A DNA stretch of 64,000 nucleotides from Syntrophus gentianae (lineage in GTDB: Bacteria; Desulfobacterota; Syntrophia; Syntrophales; Syntrophaceae): assembly GCF_900109885.1 (NCBI RefSeq), contig NZ_FOBS01000001.1, forward strand, positions 62,001 to 126,000. The letters run 5' to 3'. Below, piece after piece: positions 26,963-34,783 of this stretch. How positions within the stretch are numbered: position 1 is the first letter of the stretch; each line of letters begins with the position of its first letter. The notes under the pieces were generated by a model. It made no database searches, was not told where the DNA came from, and worked only from the letters and a program-made list of their open reading frames with translations. A program made the translations under genes and the position numbers.

Positions 26963-27160
26963 GAAAAGAAAGAGAAGCTGCGGTGCTCGGAATGAGTCAT
27001 AGTACTGGGTTTGAATGAGATAAAAAATCAAAGGGTCTTCGTGGTGAGTGTCACCCCAAATAGACCAAGTATTTTAAGACGCGACTCCAGTCAACGGCAA
27101 AACGGCACAGCGGCTCTCATAAAGCCTCTCGATGAAGAACATCGAGGGGCTTTTTTATTT
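26963..27160 (+). ncRNA. Candidate structured non-coding RNA (6S-like rod)
   Basis: About 190 nt lie between a consensus promoter and a Rho-independent terminator, with no open frame. A closing stem pairs GAGAAGCTGCGGTGC (26972-26986) with GCACAGCGGCTCTC (27105-27118), with one bulge and one mismatch. Inside it, GAGTC (26994-26998) pairs with GACTC (27083-27087), TACTGG pairs with CCAAGTA with a bulge, and GGTCT pairs with AGACC around a GGTGA/TCACC hairpin. The result is a long interrupted rod. Size and shape suggest 6S RNA (the RNA polymerase decoy), but I cannot confirm conserved bases, so the class is open. The remaining bases of the 26830-27360 gap hold no other feature. Confidence 0.45.
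27124..27160 (+). terminator. Rho-independent terminator
   Basis: GCCTCTCGATG and CATCGAGGGGC form an 11-bp stem with one G-T pair around AAGAA, followed by TTTTTTATTT. This ends the structured RNA. Confidence 0.85.
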
Positions 27161-27360
27161 GAGATTGGAACCTGAAAAAAATATGCGGTTATCAGCCCTG
27201 ATGATCAGACCTTATTTATCTTCCCGCCCGATGTTCCTGGCATGAGATTTGAGTCACGTTACGAGTCGCAACATTCCGACAAGCCCCAGGCAATCACAAT
27301 AAATCACACGAATAAGAATACTTTGGCTTGTCCGTCAAAAAAGATAAAGGAGAACGAATC

Positions 27361-27477
27361 ATGGGCACGACTGTAATATTTGCGTTAGGAATGATCATCG
27401 GTGCATGGATCGGAATTACTTTATTGTCCTGCTGCCATTTAGCGAAAAAGGCAGAGATTCCAATTAAAAGTCGTTAA
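27361..27477 (+). CDS. 38-residue single-span membrane protein
   Basis: ATAAAGGAGAACGAATC immediately precedes the ATG, so translation is very likely. The product starts MGTTVIFALGMIIGAWIGI, continues as one membrane helix, has a double Cys at its end (LLSCCHL), and ends with a basic tail (KSR). Its size and layout resemble small DUF3789-like membrane proteins. It abuts the convergent flavin reductase gene with a three-base gap. Confidence 0.7.
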   Translation: MGTTVIFALGMIIGAWIGITLLSCCHLAKKAEIPIKSR

Positions 27478-27480
27478 GTA

Positions 27481-27981
27481 TCAATCCGTTTCGTAGCACG
27501 CCAGTATTTCACCAAAATAAAGGGTATGGTAATCCTTTTGGGGATAAAAGGAAGATTCATAACCCTTGTCTAAAAGGACCGGGTCCATGGCGGACTTGTA
27601 GACGATTCGACATTCAAAATGGCGCCCCTGGGTTTTAATGACCGGCGAATCGACCTGGCGTCCGTCGATTGTTTCCAGGTTGCATGCCTTGAATTTATCC
27701 ACATCCCGACCAGATTTCGAACCGCAGAAAGCGATCTCTTTATGCAAGTCCCCCAGCGGAACCGTGACGGTAAAGTCCTTGGCGGCCTCGATGATCCCAA
27801 AGGTGTGGCGACTGGGCCGTACGGCAACCATCAGGATCGGTTTGTTCCAGATAAAACCGAAGGTCACCCAGCCGATAGTCATGGTGTTGACCCCATGCTC
27901 GGATTTTACCGTTAAGAAGGCCCCCTTTTTGATCCTGTTGAGGGTATCCTCTGCGACGCTCATGTAGTCTACATCTTTCAT
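27481..27981 (-). CDS. Flavin reductase-like (flavoredoxin) protein
   Basis: This protein is 166 residues and matches the FMN-binding split-barrel flavin reductase family. Recognisable parts are a central strand region with MTIGWVTFGFIWNKPIL, VRPSRHTFGIIEAAKDFTV, and a C-terminal HTLYFGEILACYETD. Relatives in sulfate reducers and syntrophs (flavoredoxin) bind FMN and accept electrons from ferredoxin or NAD(P)H. The length is typical. No redox partner is adjacent. Confidence 0.88.
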   Translation of the reverse strand: MKDVDYMSVAEDTLNRIKKGAFLTVKSEHGVNTMTIGWVTFGFIWNKPILMVAVRPSRHTFGIIEAAKDFTVTVPLGDLHKEIAFCGSKSGRDVDKFKACNLETIDGRQVDSPVIKTQGRHFECRIVYKSAMDPVLLDKGYESSFYPQKDYHTLYFGEILACYETD

Positions 27982-28390
27982 TGCAACATCCTTATTTCGT
28001 TGAGGAAATAATTATTGACACTTGACGGGGGCTGCCTTAAACTTCCAACAGGATGAGGCGTTTTCCTCACTCCGGCAGTTGCTTTTTGATTGTGAGCCCC
28101 ACTTATTGTCGACAACAATCTTTCATAACCTTCAAAGTTATAAATGAAAAGATAATTTTCCAATGAATTCTACAAGTATCTGATATTACTGGTGTATTTC
28201 AGAGGCTCAATTGCCCAGCTCTTATGCAAGCCGATCAATATTTCTAAGAATTACTGACTTATCCCCTTTACCAACAGGTTTATCAACAGGGTTATCAATA
28301 GAACTGTGGATAAAGGGTTGTGGCTCGACAATATTTTGTCTTATTGTCATCCCTCATGGATTATAATTTGACGGCCAGCCTTTAAAACGC
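27982..28390. other. A+T-rich intergenic region with a cluster of DnaA-box-like 9-mers (28259-28313)
   Basis: TGTGGATAA at 28305-28313 is the complement of the perfect DnaA box TTATCCACA. Nearby on the + strand are TTATCAACA (28280-28288, one mismatch), TTATCAATA (28292-28300, two mismatches) and TTATCCCCT (28259-28267). The surroundings are A+T-rich. This could be a DnaA-binding locus or part of an origin; the usual origin neighbours (dnaA, dnaN, gidA) are absent. A TTGTCGACAA palindrome lies near 28108. No gene is seen here. Confidence 0.45.
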
Positions 28391-28774
28391 TTAACCGGTT
28401 GGACCCAACTTCCTCATTGAGCGCAGAAGAATCGCCGTATTTGGAGAACTCAGGCCTTCGTCTTTAATCTTTTTCATCAGCAGATAGAGACGTTTTTCAA
28501 TGATGCCCATTTCCTGAAGGTCATTCCACAATCTCTCGACATCAGATTCCTTCACCCCGTAGAAAATATTTCCTGGGACTGCCATGTTTGAAACAAAGAT
28601 CTTCAGCCCTTCGGCCGTCAGGAAATAGTTGTCACCGATCAGCAAAAACTCACCGGCTGAATCTTCATCCACTCTCTGCAGTTTTTCAATGATTGCCTTC
28701 ACAAAATTATGATTTACTTTCAGATATTCGTCGGCAATATAGTGGCTGGTGCTTAAAATTCCTTCAAACCTCAT
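28391..28774 (-). CDS. Rha-like phage-type regulatory protein
   Basis: This protein is 127 residues. The N-terminal portion (ILSTSHYIADEYLKVNHNFVKAIIEKLQ) resembles the Rha family of prophage regulators, which have a winged-helix-like fold. The C-terminal half is charged and helical. GAGAGGAACATTCA precedes the ATG. The ATG overlaps the stop of a 25-codon frame in an ATGA arrangement. Similarity is by eye only. Confidence 0.5.
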   Translation of the reverse strand: MRFEGILSTSHYIADEYLKVNHNFVKAIIEKLQRVDEDSAGEFLLIGDNYFLTAEGLKIFVSNMAVPGNIFYGVKESDVERLWNDLQEMGIIEKRLYLLMKKIKDEGLSSPNTAILLRSMRKLGPTG

Positions 28775-28848
28775 TGAATGTTCCTCTCAAAGTAATCGAG
28801 AATGCCCGGGCTGATTTCACCAAAGGGGATAATGAGAATGTTTTCCAT
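28771..28848 (-). pseudogene. Possible N-terminal remnant of an archaemetzincin-like gene
   Basis: A 25-residue frame reads MENILIIPFGEISPGILDYF and then ends at TGA. This opening resembles the start of archaemetzincin proteases, which begin with a strand of the type ILIVPIGEV. No HExxH catalytic region follows on this strand. The Rha-like gene begins inside its stop codon. It may be a truncated relic, a leader peptide or chance. Confidence 0.3.
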
Positions 28849-29016
28849 CTTTACACATAAATAGAGGCATATGGACAGGAGCTGCCATTGCGTTGTCAAA
28901 AAAAGCTACCCAGGATTTTAAGGTAATAATATAACGGATAGCGGAAAAGATGTCTTGCAGTTTTCATCTCTTCCGGGTAATTCCAGTATCAAAATACGAG
29001 AGATCAGGGTGAAATC

Positions 29017-31056
29017 ATGCATGCTTTGGAACATCTCTTCAATCCCAAGTCCATTGCCGTGATCGGTGCTTCCCTGGATGAATACAAGGCCGGCTATCAG
29101 GTGGTCTTCTCCCTCAAGGATTTTCCCGGCAGGCTCTACCCGGTAAATCCCAAGGTGGACTCCATTCTTGGATTCAAGACCTACCCCAATATCACGGCCA
29201 TTCCCGAAAAAATCGACCTTGCCCTGCTGACCATTCCTGCCGCGGCCTGCCCTGACGCTGTTGAGGAAGCCGGGCGGGCGGGCGCGGCATCGGTCATGAT
29301 CATCAGCGGCGGTTTCGCGGAATCCGGAGAAGCAGGTAAGCAACTGCAGGAGCGCCTCATGGCCGCTTGCAGAACCTACGGGATGCGCCTCCTCGGGCCG
29401 AATACAGCCGGGTATGCCAACTTTCACGCCGCTGTATCCGCCAACTTCACGCCCTGGATCATGGAAATAAAACGGGGCGGCATCGGCCTGATTTCGCAGA
29501 GCGGGGCCATGACTTTTACGATTTCCTCCCTTCTTCATGCCCGGAAGCTGGGGCTGAGCATTGCTACAGGAACGGGAAACGGAGCCGATGTGGATCCCGC
29601 TGATGCGTTGGATTATCTGGCCCAGCATTCCGGGACCAAGGTCATCCTCCTCTATTTTGAAGGGATTGCCAACGGCCGCAGGCTTTACGAGGTTGTTCGA
29701 AAAGCGGCAAAGCAGAAGCCGGTGGTGATCCTCACCGTGGGAAAGGGAAATGTGGCTGAATTTGCGGCTTCACATACGGGGAACTTGATGGGTTCCTATG
29801 CCTTGAAATGCGCCGCCCTTTCCCAGGCCGGGGCAGTCGTTGTTGAGACGGTGGATGAACTCATCGATGCCGCTGCCGTATTCTCTCAAATCCGGCTTGA
29901 ACCGAAGGATGAGCCTGGAGTGGGACTTCTGACCGGACAGGCCGGTCCCAGCATGATCATGACCGATTACCTGCGGAGCCGGGGGGTGGTTTTACCCGAG
30001 TTGGGGAAAACCACCGTCGAGAAGATCCGGAAACTCCTGCCCATGAGCTATATCAAGAACCCTGTTGATACGACCCGGCCGGGGCCCTCCTTCCCGGAGG
30101 TTTTTCAGGCCATGGCTGATGATCCCGTTATCGATATGCTGATGATTTTCGCCATTCACGAGCCTGCCGTGATTGATCCGGTCTCACTTTTTGAAAGAGT
30201 CAAAGGCAAAACCCGAAAACCGGTTCTCTTCGTAACGGCAGGATTTCCTGATGCCGTGGCGGGCACTGTTGAAGCTGTTGAAAAGATGGGGGTTCCCGCC
30301 TTTACCTCTCCCAACAGTGCTGCCAGGGCGGCAGCAGCCCTGGTCCATGATGCAAAAGCCGCCTGCAGCCATCCCGGCGAAGCCGTGGACCTTTTCAAAG
30401 AGGAGCCCCCCTTTGAAAACAAGACCTTCAATGAGGGCGAGGCCAAGGATATTCTCGACCGGATCGGCATCCCCACGCCGACAAGGGCCGTTTGCGTGGA
30501 CCATGAGGAGGCACTGAGAGCCTTCAGAACTCTGAGAAAGCCCTGTGTCGTCAAGGTTCTGGACAGCGCCATCTCCCATAAGACCGAGGTTGGGGGGGTG
30601 CAGTTGAACATCTCCAATGAGGATGCGCTGTTGAAGGCCCTGCAGCGCATCGACAAGATTCAAAAGACAAGAGATAACCGGAGGCAATACCTGATTGAAG
30701 AAATGGCTGAAAGCGGTGTGGAGATTCTTCTTGGGGCCAGGAATGACCCAAGCTTCGGGCCGTCTGTGATGGTGGGAATGGGCGGCGTCGCCGCCGAGGC
30801 CATAGGCGATACGAGCATCCGGCTTGCGCCGCTGAGTGTGGGAGAGGCAAAGGCCATGCTTTTGGAACTGAAGGGCCGGCGGCTTTTTGAGGGATGGCGG
30901 GGATCCCCGCAGGCGGATGTGGACAGCGCCGCAGAGGCGATCGTAGAAATCGGCCAACTGATATCTGCACACCCTGAGATTCGAGAAATCGACCTTAACC
31001 CGGTACGCGTCTACGAGAAGGGGATACTGGCCCTTGACGCACTCTTTATTTGCTGA
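29017..31056 (+). CDS. ADP-forming (NDP-forming) acyl-CoA synthetase, fused alpha-beta form
   Basis: This protein is 679 residues. Residues about 1-130 are a CoA-binding Rossmann domain (FNPKSIAVIGAS). Residues about 140-300 are the first CoA-ligase domain with the active-site histidine in ASHTGN (His253). A second ligase-like domain follows, and residues about 450-679 are an ATP-grasp domain (CVVKVLDSAISHKTEVGGV). The enzyme interconverts acyl-CoA plus ADP and phosphate with acid plus ATP. In syntrophic fermenters this reaction can harvest ATP from acyl-CoA. The alpha-beta fused order matches the bacterial type. It is monocistronic here. The ribosome site is CAGGGTGAAATC. Confidence 0.92.
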   Translation: MHALEHLFNPKSIAVIGASLDEYKAGYQVVFSLKDFPGRLYPVNPKVDSILGFKTYPNITAIPEKIDLALLTIPAAACPDAVEEAGRAGAASVMIISGGFAESGEAGKQLQERLMAACRTYGMRLLGPNTAGYANFHAAVSANFTPWIMEIKRGGIGLISQSGAMTFTISSLLHARKLGLSIATGTGNGADVDPADALDYLAQHSGTKVILLYFEGIANGRRLYEVVRKAAKQKPVVILTVGKGNVAEFAASHTGNLMGSYALKCAALSQAGAVVVETVDELIDAAAVFSQIRLEPKDEPGVGLLTGQAGPSMIMTDYLRSRGVVLPELGKTTVEKIRKLLPMSYIKNPVDTTRPGPSFPEVFQAMADDPVIDMLMIFAIHEPAVIDPVSLFERVKGKTRKPVLFVTAGFPDAVAGTVEAVEKMGVPAFTSPNSAARAAAALVHDAKAACSHPGEAVDLFKEEPPFENKTFNEGEAKDILDRIGIPTPTRAVCVDHEEALRAFRTLRKPCVVKVLDSAISHKTEVGGVQLNISNEDALLKALQRIDKIQKTRDNRRQYLIEEMAESGVEILLGARNDPSFGPSVMVGMGGVAAEAIGDTSIRLAPLSVGEAKAMLLELKGRRLFEGWRGSPQADVDSAAEAIVEIGQLISAHPEIREIDLNPVRVYEKGILALDALFIC

Positions 31057-31135
31057 CGAAGATCAGGCGCCCTTTCCTGCGGCATTCGGTATGATCAAAC
31101 GAACAACGGGCACGGGATGTTTCATATCGGTAATA

Positions 31136-31477
31136 TCAGTCTTCTGTTTGTGATTTCTGGATTGCCTGTTCCTGGAGATATTCGCTGACGGCCTCCTCAA
31201 CAACTTTGTCCCAGTTTCGATCATATTCATCTTCGATACAGTCGTATCCCAAATCAAGCCACGTTCCGTCTTCCGTTTCGGCATACACATGAAAGATGTT
31301 CGGGCTCTGAATCATGCCGATGACCTTTTCGCCGGGCTGGATCGTTCTCGCATTTGAATCTAAATTTGCGTCCACTTCCAATGGGATAACATCGATACTC
31401 CGCTGTTCATAACCTTCTTCATATTCGACCACAATTAACGCGTGGACTTTGATTCTCTTGAGCTTGTACGTATCCAT
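31136..31477 (-). CDS. Acidic protein of unknown function
   Basis: This protein is 113 residues and strongly acidic in the second half (DLGYDCIEDEYDRNWDK). It is beta-rich in the first half, ends in a helix, and has no signal peptide. TTAAGGAGAATAATAAAGA precedes the ATG. The asparagine synthetase gene lies upstream on the same strand with a gap of 118 bases. Confidence 0.6.
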   Translation of the reverse strand: MDTYKLKRIKVHALIVVEYEEGYEQRSIDVIPLEVDANLDSNARTIQPGEKVIGMIQSPNIFHVYAETEDGTWLDLGYDCIEDEYDRNWDKVVEEAVSEYLQEQAIQKSQTED

Positions 31478-31595
31478 TCTTTATTATTCTCCTTAACATG
31501 CTATCCTCACAGGGCATTCCGTTCGATTGAGTTTGGACGAGTGTTCCGGCCACAGGATATGATTTGCCAATCCATTCTGGAGATGACATCGGCGC

Positions 31596-32726
31596 TTATT
31601 CGAGAACATGTATGTTCTTTTTCGAGCAAATATCCTTAAGCTTCTTTGGCCATACCGAGACGATCACCTCCCCGATATGAGCTGTACGCAGCAGGTACAT
31701 GAAGGTTCTTGCTTGTCCGATGCCTCCTCCAATGCTGAGCGGAATTCGGTCGTTGATAATAGCCTGATGATAAGGAAGACGAAGAAAATCTTCCTGTCCA
31801 GACATCTTGAGCTGTATCTTAAGAGTTTCCTTCGTAACCCGTATCCCCATCGACGACAACTCATGGCGTCGTTTTGTTACAGGATTCCACACAAGGATAT
31901 CTCCGTTCAATCCATGATACTGCTCACCGTTCTTGACGATCGTCTCTGTAGCCCAATCGTCGTAATCTGCAGCTCTCATTTCATGGGGGTAACCATCTTT
32001 CAAAGGCCAGCCTATGCCAATGATGAAGATTGCCGGAGCATGTTCCTGAAGAATCCGGTTCTCACGCTGCTTCCGAGGTAGATCCGGGTAGAGGTCAAGG
32101 ATTTCTTCCGCATGGAAGAACTTGAGTTCCTCTGGAAAAGCTGGGAACTTGGATGTCCTGAGTTGGGGATACAGTTCCTGCACCATGGCGCCTGCTCCCT
32201 GGATGACCTTCCATATTCGCGCAACAATATCTTTGAGGAAGTTGATTGTACGCTCTTCTCGAGTAATGGACAGTTCCCAGTCCCATTGGTCCACATACGC
32301 ACTATGGTCGTGGTCAAGGAAATAATCCTTGCGCACAGCTCTCATATCGGTGCAGATGCCTTCGCCAGCCTTGCAAGCAAACTGACCAAGCGCCATACGT
32401 TTCCACTTCGTAGCGGCTTGGACAACTTGGGCCTGTATGGGAGTATCGAGTCCCAGCCCACAGGGAAATTCTACCGGCGTTCGCGATCCATCACGATCCA
32501 GGTAATCGTTCACGCCACTGTCTTTATCGACAATGAGGGGAACTTGAACCATCTGCAGGTTGAGTTCTTTGCACAGATTGGTCTCAATGTAATTTTTGAT
32601 TGCAAAAACAGCCTTCATTCGCTCCAACGGAGGAAGAAGAGATTGGTAATCATCGGGTAAATCTTGTGCAAGTTTACCGTAATCACCTATTCCTGGCCCA
32701 GCTAAATCTGCAATCTTGTCTGCCAT
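31596..32726 (-). CDS. asnA: Aspartate-ammonia ligase (asparagine synthetase A)
   Basis: This protein is 376 residues from the ATG at 32726, which follows GGGAGAGAAAGCGAT; a TTG eight codons earlier is an alternative. It uses ATP to join ammonia to aspartate and is homologous to class II aminoacyl-tRNA synthetases. The class II motifs are visible: DMRAVRKDYFLDHDHSAYVD for motif 2, and GGGIGQARTFMYLL near the C-terminus for motif 3. It is somewhat longer than the ~330-residue enterobacterial enzyme. Use of free ammonia fits an anaerobe in ammonia-rich habitats. Confidence 0.93.
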   Translation of the reverse strand: MADKIADLAGPGIGDYGKLAQDLPDDYQSLLPPLERMKAVFAIKNYIETNLCKELNLQMVQVPLIVDKDSGVNDYLDRDGSRTPVEFPCGLGLDTPIQAQVVQAATKWKRMALGQFACKAGEGICTDMRAVRKDYFLDHDHSAYVDQWDWELSITREERTINFLKDIVARIWKVIQGAGAMVQELYPQLRTSKFPAFPEELKFFHAEEILDLYPDLPRKQRENRILQEHAPAIFIIGIGWPLKDGYPHEMRAADYDDWATETIVKNGEQYHGLNGDILVWNPVTKRRHELSSMGIRVTKETLKIQLKMSGQEDFLRLPYHQAIINDRIPLSIGGGIGQARTFMYLLRTAHIGEVIVSVWPKKLKDICSKKNIHVLE

Positions 32727-32936
32727 ATCGCTTTCTCTCCCATTGACCAATAAGGCATCTAATAATTTTTGTTATTATAAATGAAACTTACCATAAATTG
32801 AAGCTTCCGGAAGTGTCTCAGTTTGAAATAAATAAGACGCTGCCGAAAATGTTCGGTAGTCGACACATCAGAAGATTAGGAAAAGAGTAAGAGGGGTTCA
32901 GTTACTGAATAAAAGCGGGACAACATGCCTTGGAAG

Positions 32937-32969
32937 AAAAAAGGACTCAACCATCGATTGGCTAAGTCC
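32937..32969 (-). terminator. Rho-independent terminator of tRNA-Ala
   Basis: On the - strand, GGACTTAGCCA and TGGTTGAGTCC pair over 11 bp (two G-U pairs) around ATCGA and are followed by six T residues. Confidence 0.8.
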
Positions 32970-32979
32970 CTGATATTTC

Positions 32980-33055
<76 letters not shown>

Positions 33056-33073
33056 GTCAAATTGGAAGGGGAC

Positions 33074-33102
33074 CTTTAACACAGGCATGACTTCCTTGTC
33101 AA
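33074..33102 (-). promoter_or_regulatory. Promoter of tRNA-Ala
   Basis: On the - strand, TTGACA (33102-33097) and TTAAAG (33079-33074) are 17 bases apart, about 19 bases upstream of the tRNA. The -10 box is weak. Confidence 0.45.
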
Positions 33103-33112
33103 CAGATTTTTC

Positions 33113-33142
33113 TTGACAAGAGACGGTGGGCTGGGCTAATCA
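33113..33142 (+). promoter_or_regulatory. Promoter of tRNA-Leu
   Basis: TTGACA (33113-33118), an 18-base spacer and TAATCA (33137-33142) lie just before the tRNA-Leu gene. Together with the promoter on the other strand this forms a compact divergent tRNA control region. Confidence 0.6.
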
Positions 33143-33150
33143 GGACGTGC

Positions 33151-33238
33151 GCCGGAGTGGTGAAACTGGTAGACGCAGGGGACTCAAAATCCCCCTTTCC
33201 TCGCGAAAGTGTCGGTTCGATTCCGACCTCCGGCACCA
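33151..33238 (+). tRNA. tRNA-Leu (CAA anticodon)
   Basis: A cloverleaf with a long variable arm begins GCCGGAGTGGTGAAACTGG. The anticodon stem GGGGA/TCCCC encloses CTCAAAA, giving CAA. The T arm is GGTTCGATTCC, and CCA is encoded. Leu tRNAs are common integration sites, and recombinase debris lies about 450 bases downstream. Confidence 0.95.
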
Positions 33239-33247
33239 AATAAAATC

Positions 33248-33290
33248 AAGGGCTTGCGGATTTCAAAGAACCGTGAAGCCCTTTTTCTTT
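33248..33290 (+). terminator. Rho-independent terminator of tRNA-Leu
   Basis: AAGGGCTT (33248-33255) pairs with AAGCCCTT (33276-33283), with an inner CGG/CCG pairing, followed by a T-rich run (CTTTTTCTTTTT). Confidence 0.75.
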
Positions 33291-33361
33291 TTCGGGATAA
33301 GCAAAATCTCTCCCCACTTTGATTTTTCTACCCATAAGCAAAGCATAAACGGGCGTCCGCA

Positions 33362-33622
33362 TCAGACACCCAGCTTCCTGAACATATCATCGGCATCTTC
33401 ACACTCAACGAGCCCCTTTCCCGCGTCGCTGTCCCGGAAAGTCTTAAGCGTCGCATCATTCGGAATCTCAACAGGGAAGGGCAAGCCATGACGCAGTTTA
33501 ACCTGACGGAAGAAGATGTTAATCGCCTCTGTCGTGGAAAGGCCCAGGGTCTTGAAAATGCTTTCGACTTCCTTCTTCAATTCAAGTTCTGTCCGGGCGT
33601 TTATCATTGCTGTCCGTGCCAT
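33362..33622 (-). CDS. RelB/DinJ-family antitoxin without a visible toxin
   Basis: This protein is 86 residues from the ATG at 33622, placed eight bases after GAGG; an ATG two codons earlier is too close to it. The N-terminal ribbon-helix-helix (INARTELELKKEVESIF, then LGLSTTEAINIFFRQV) and GLPFPVEIPN match RelB/DinJ antitoxins, which neutralise and repress RelE/YafQ-type RNases. The usual downstream toxin is missing: the next feature on that side is tRNA-Leu. It is probably left over from a mobile element. Confidence 0.88.
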   Translation of the reverse strand: MARTAMINARTELELKKEVESIFKTLGLSTTEAINIFFRQVKLRHGLPFPVEIPNDATLKTFRDSDAGKGLVECEDADDMFRKLGV

Positions 33623-33687
33623 AATCATTACCTCAAACCTTTTTTGCTTATTGTATGTCGATTGCAGTACAGGTTGCAGGGAATTTT

Positions 33688-33936
33688 CTATTTCTTAAAG
33701 TTCAAAATCTTTCCGGCCTTATCTCCATCCTTTCCCTTTTCGGTGCTCTCAATGGCCCTCTCAAGGGTCTTTGTGGCGCTCTGCAAGGTCCCGTTTGAAA
33801 GGTGCGCGTATCTTTCCGTCATGGCAATGACCAAATATCCCATAAGTTCCTTGACCGTGTGTAGGTCAACCCCGGCTTCCACAAGCCAGCTTGCAAAGGT
33901 ATGCCTCAAGGAATGGGCAACGATCTTTTTACTCAC
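33688..33936 (-). pseudogene. Truncated tyrosine recombinase (integrase C-terminal fragment)
   Basis: Only the last ~80 residues of a tyrosine recombinase survive. AHSLRHTFASWLVEAG carries the His-x-x-Arg of the active site, and ERYAHLS holds the nucleophile Tyr. The intervening LMGH motif has become LMGY, so the second catalytic His is lost. The reading frame upstream runs into a terminator hairpin and a stop codon, with no N-terminal or core-binding domain. It lies about 450 bases from tRNA-Leu. Confidence 0.85.
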
Positions 33937-33972
33937 AAAAAAGCCGGACAAGTTTTTGATCCTGCCCGGCTT
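33937..33972 (-). terminator. Rho-independent terminator between the small gene and the integrase fragment
   Basis: On the - strand, AAGCCGG and CCGGCTT pair, extended inward by CAGG/CTTG, and are followed by TTTTTT. It ends transcription of the 75-residue gene at 34022-34249. The T-run enters the residual integrase frame, which suggests a rearrangement joint here. Confidence 0.75.
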
Positions 33973-34021
33973 CTGTTTGTCTTATGAGAAAGGGCTACGA
34001 CCTAAGCCCGCCCCCTGGTCG

Positions 34022-34249
34022 TTATGCGGCTACTTCCTCGATTTCCCCTCCCCCTGAGATTAGTGCTCTGGCGCTTCTTAACTTTTTCATCGACGTATTA
34101 AAAAGAGTCCGCAGAGATTCTTTTGGAGCCGCTTCCAATTCACCCCGTTCATGTAATTCAGATAACACAAAAAGGACTTCTTCCACGAAAAAAAGGTCAT
34201 TCTTAATCTTCACTTGCTCGGTTTCACTTACTGAATATGTTCTTTTCAT
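34022..34249 (-). CDS. Small helical protein, probably from an integrative element
   Basis: This protein is 75 residues from the ATG at 34249, which follows GGAGCCCAAGTG; an upstream in-frame ATG has no ribosome site. The product is highly charged and helical (SETEQVKIKNDLFFVEEVLF) and ends EIEEVAA. It has no recognised family. A strong terminator follows. It sits beside a broken integrase, so an element-borne origin is likely. Confidence 0.5.
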   Translation of the reverse strand: MKRTYSVSETEQVKIKNDLFFVEEVLFVLSELHERGELEAAPKESLRTLFNTSMKKLRSARALISGGGEIEEVAA

Positions 34250-34337
34250 CACTTGGGCTCCAAATTTAAGAAGAGAATGGAAATACTTAGGGTACGAGGG
34301 ACTCAACAGGGCAGATTTGTTACGTTGGTTCAAATAA

Positions 34338-34783
34338 AATAGATACTTTCTAGAGACTCTACGTTGATAGATTTATTGAAGCGGGCGCAGACTATCAGAT
34401 TATTCTCCGCTGTCAATAGGGCAAATCGCCCCGCTGTGACGTTTTCTTTCTCAAGAGGCTTTTTTTATCTATAGTCGGGCCGCAGTCTCAACGGTCTTCA
34501 GCCCTTCACGCTGCTTTTCTGGTTCGAGTTTGGCAAGCAACTTCGTATAAAACAACCTTACGGGTATTACGAAGTTTATTGATTGCTTCAACCGTAGCCC
34601 TGTCTTTTTTATTCTGTTTTTCGGATAACGGGGTGGGAGGAGCAACGATGAAAATCATCCTGGAATCGTTATTTGCTTTTTATGAGAAATCCTTGACATT
34701 GTGTATTCAAATAATGAATTATAAAAATACAGAAGGATAGAGAGGTAAAAAGATTTCACCCAAACAGTCTAACAGAACGAGAT
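34338..34783. other. Intergenic region before DAHP synthase
   Basis: These 446 bases contain no secure gene. A 50-codon frame lies on the - strand at 34506-34658 with no good ribosome site and is doubtful. TTGACA at 34693-34698 with TATAAA about 21 bases downstream is a poor-spacing promoter candidate for DAHP synthase. No copy of the tRNA-Leu 3' end was found that would mark an attachment site. Confidence 0.35.

Noticed and set aside
34506-34658. 50-codon frame on the - strand
   Set aside because: There is no usable ribosome site and no recognisable content; it is kept only as a remark in the intergenic entry.
34338-34783. Leader-peptide or T-box control of DAHP synthase
   Set aside because: No aromatic-rich leader peptide, T-box motif or terminator/antiterminator pair was found.
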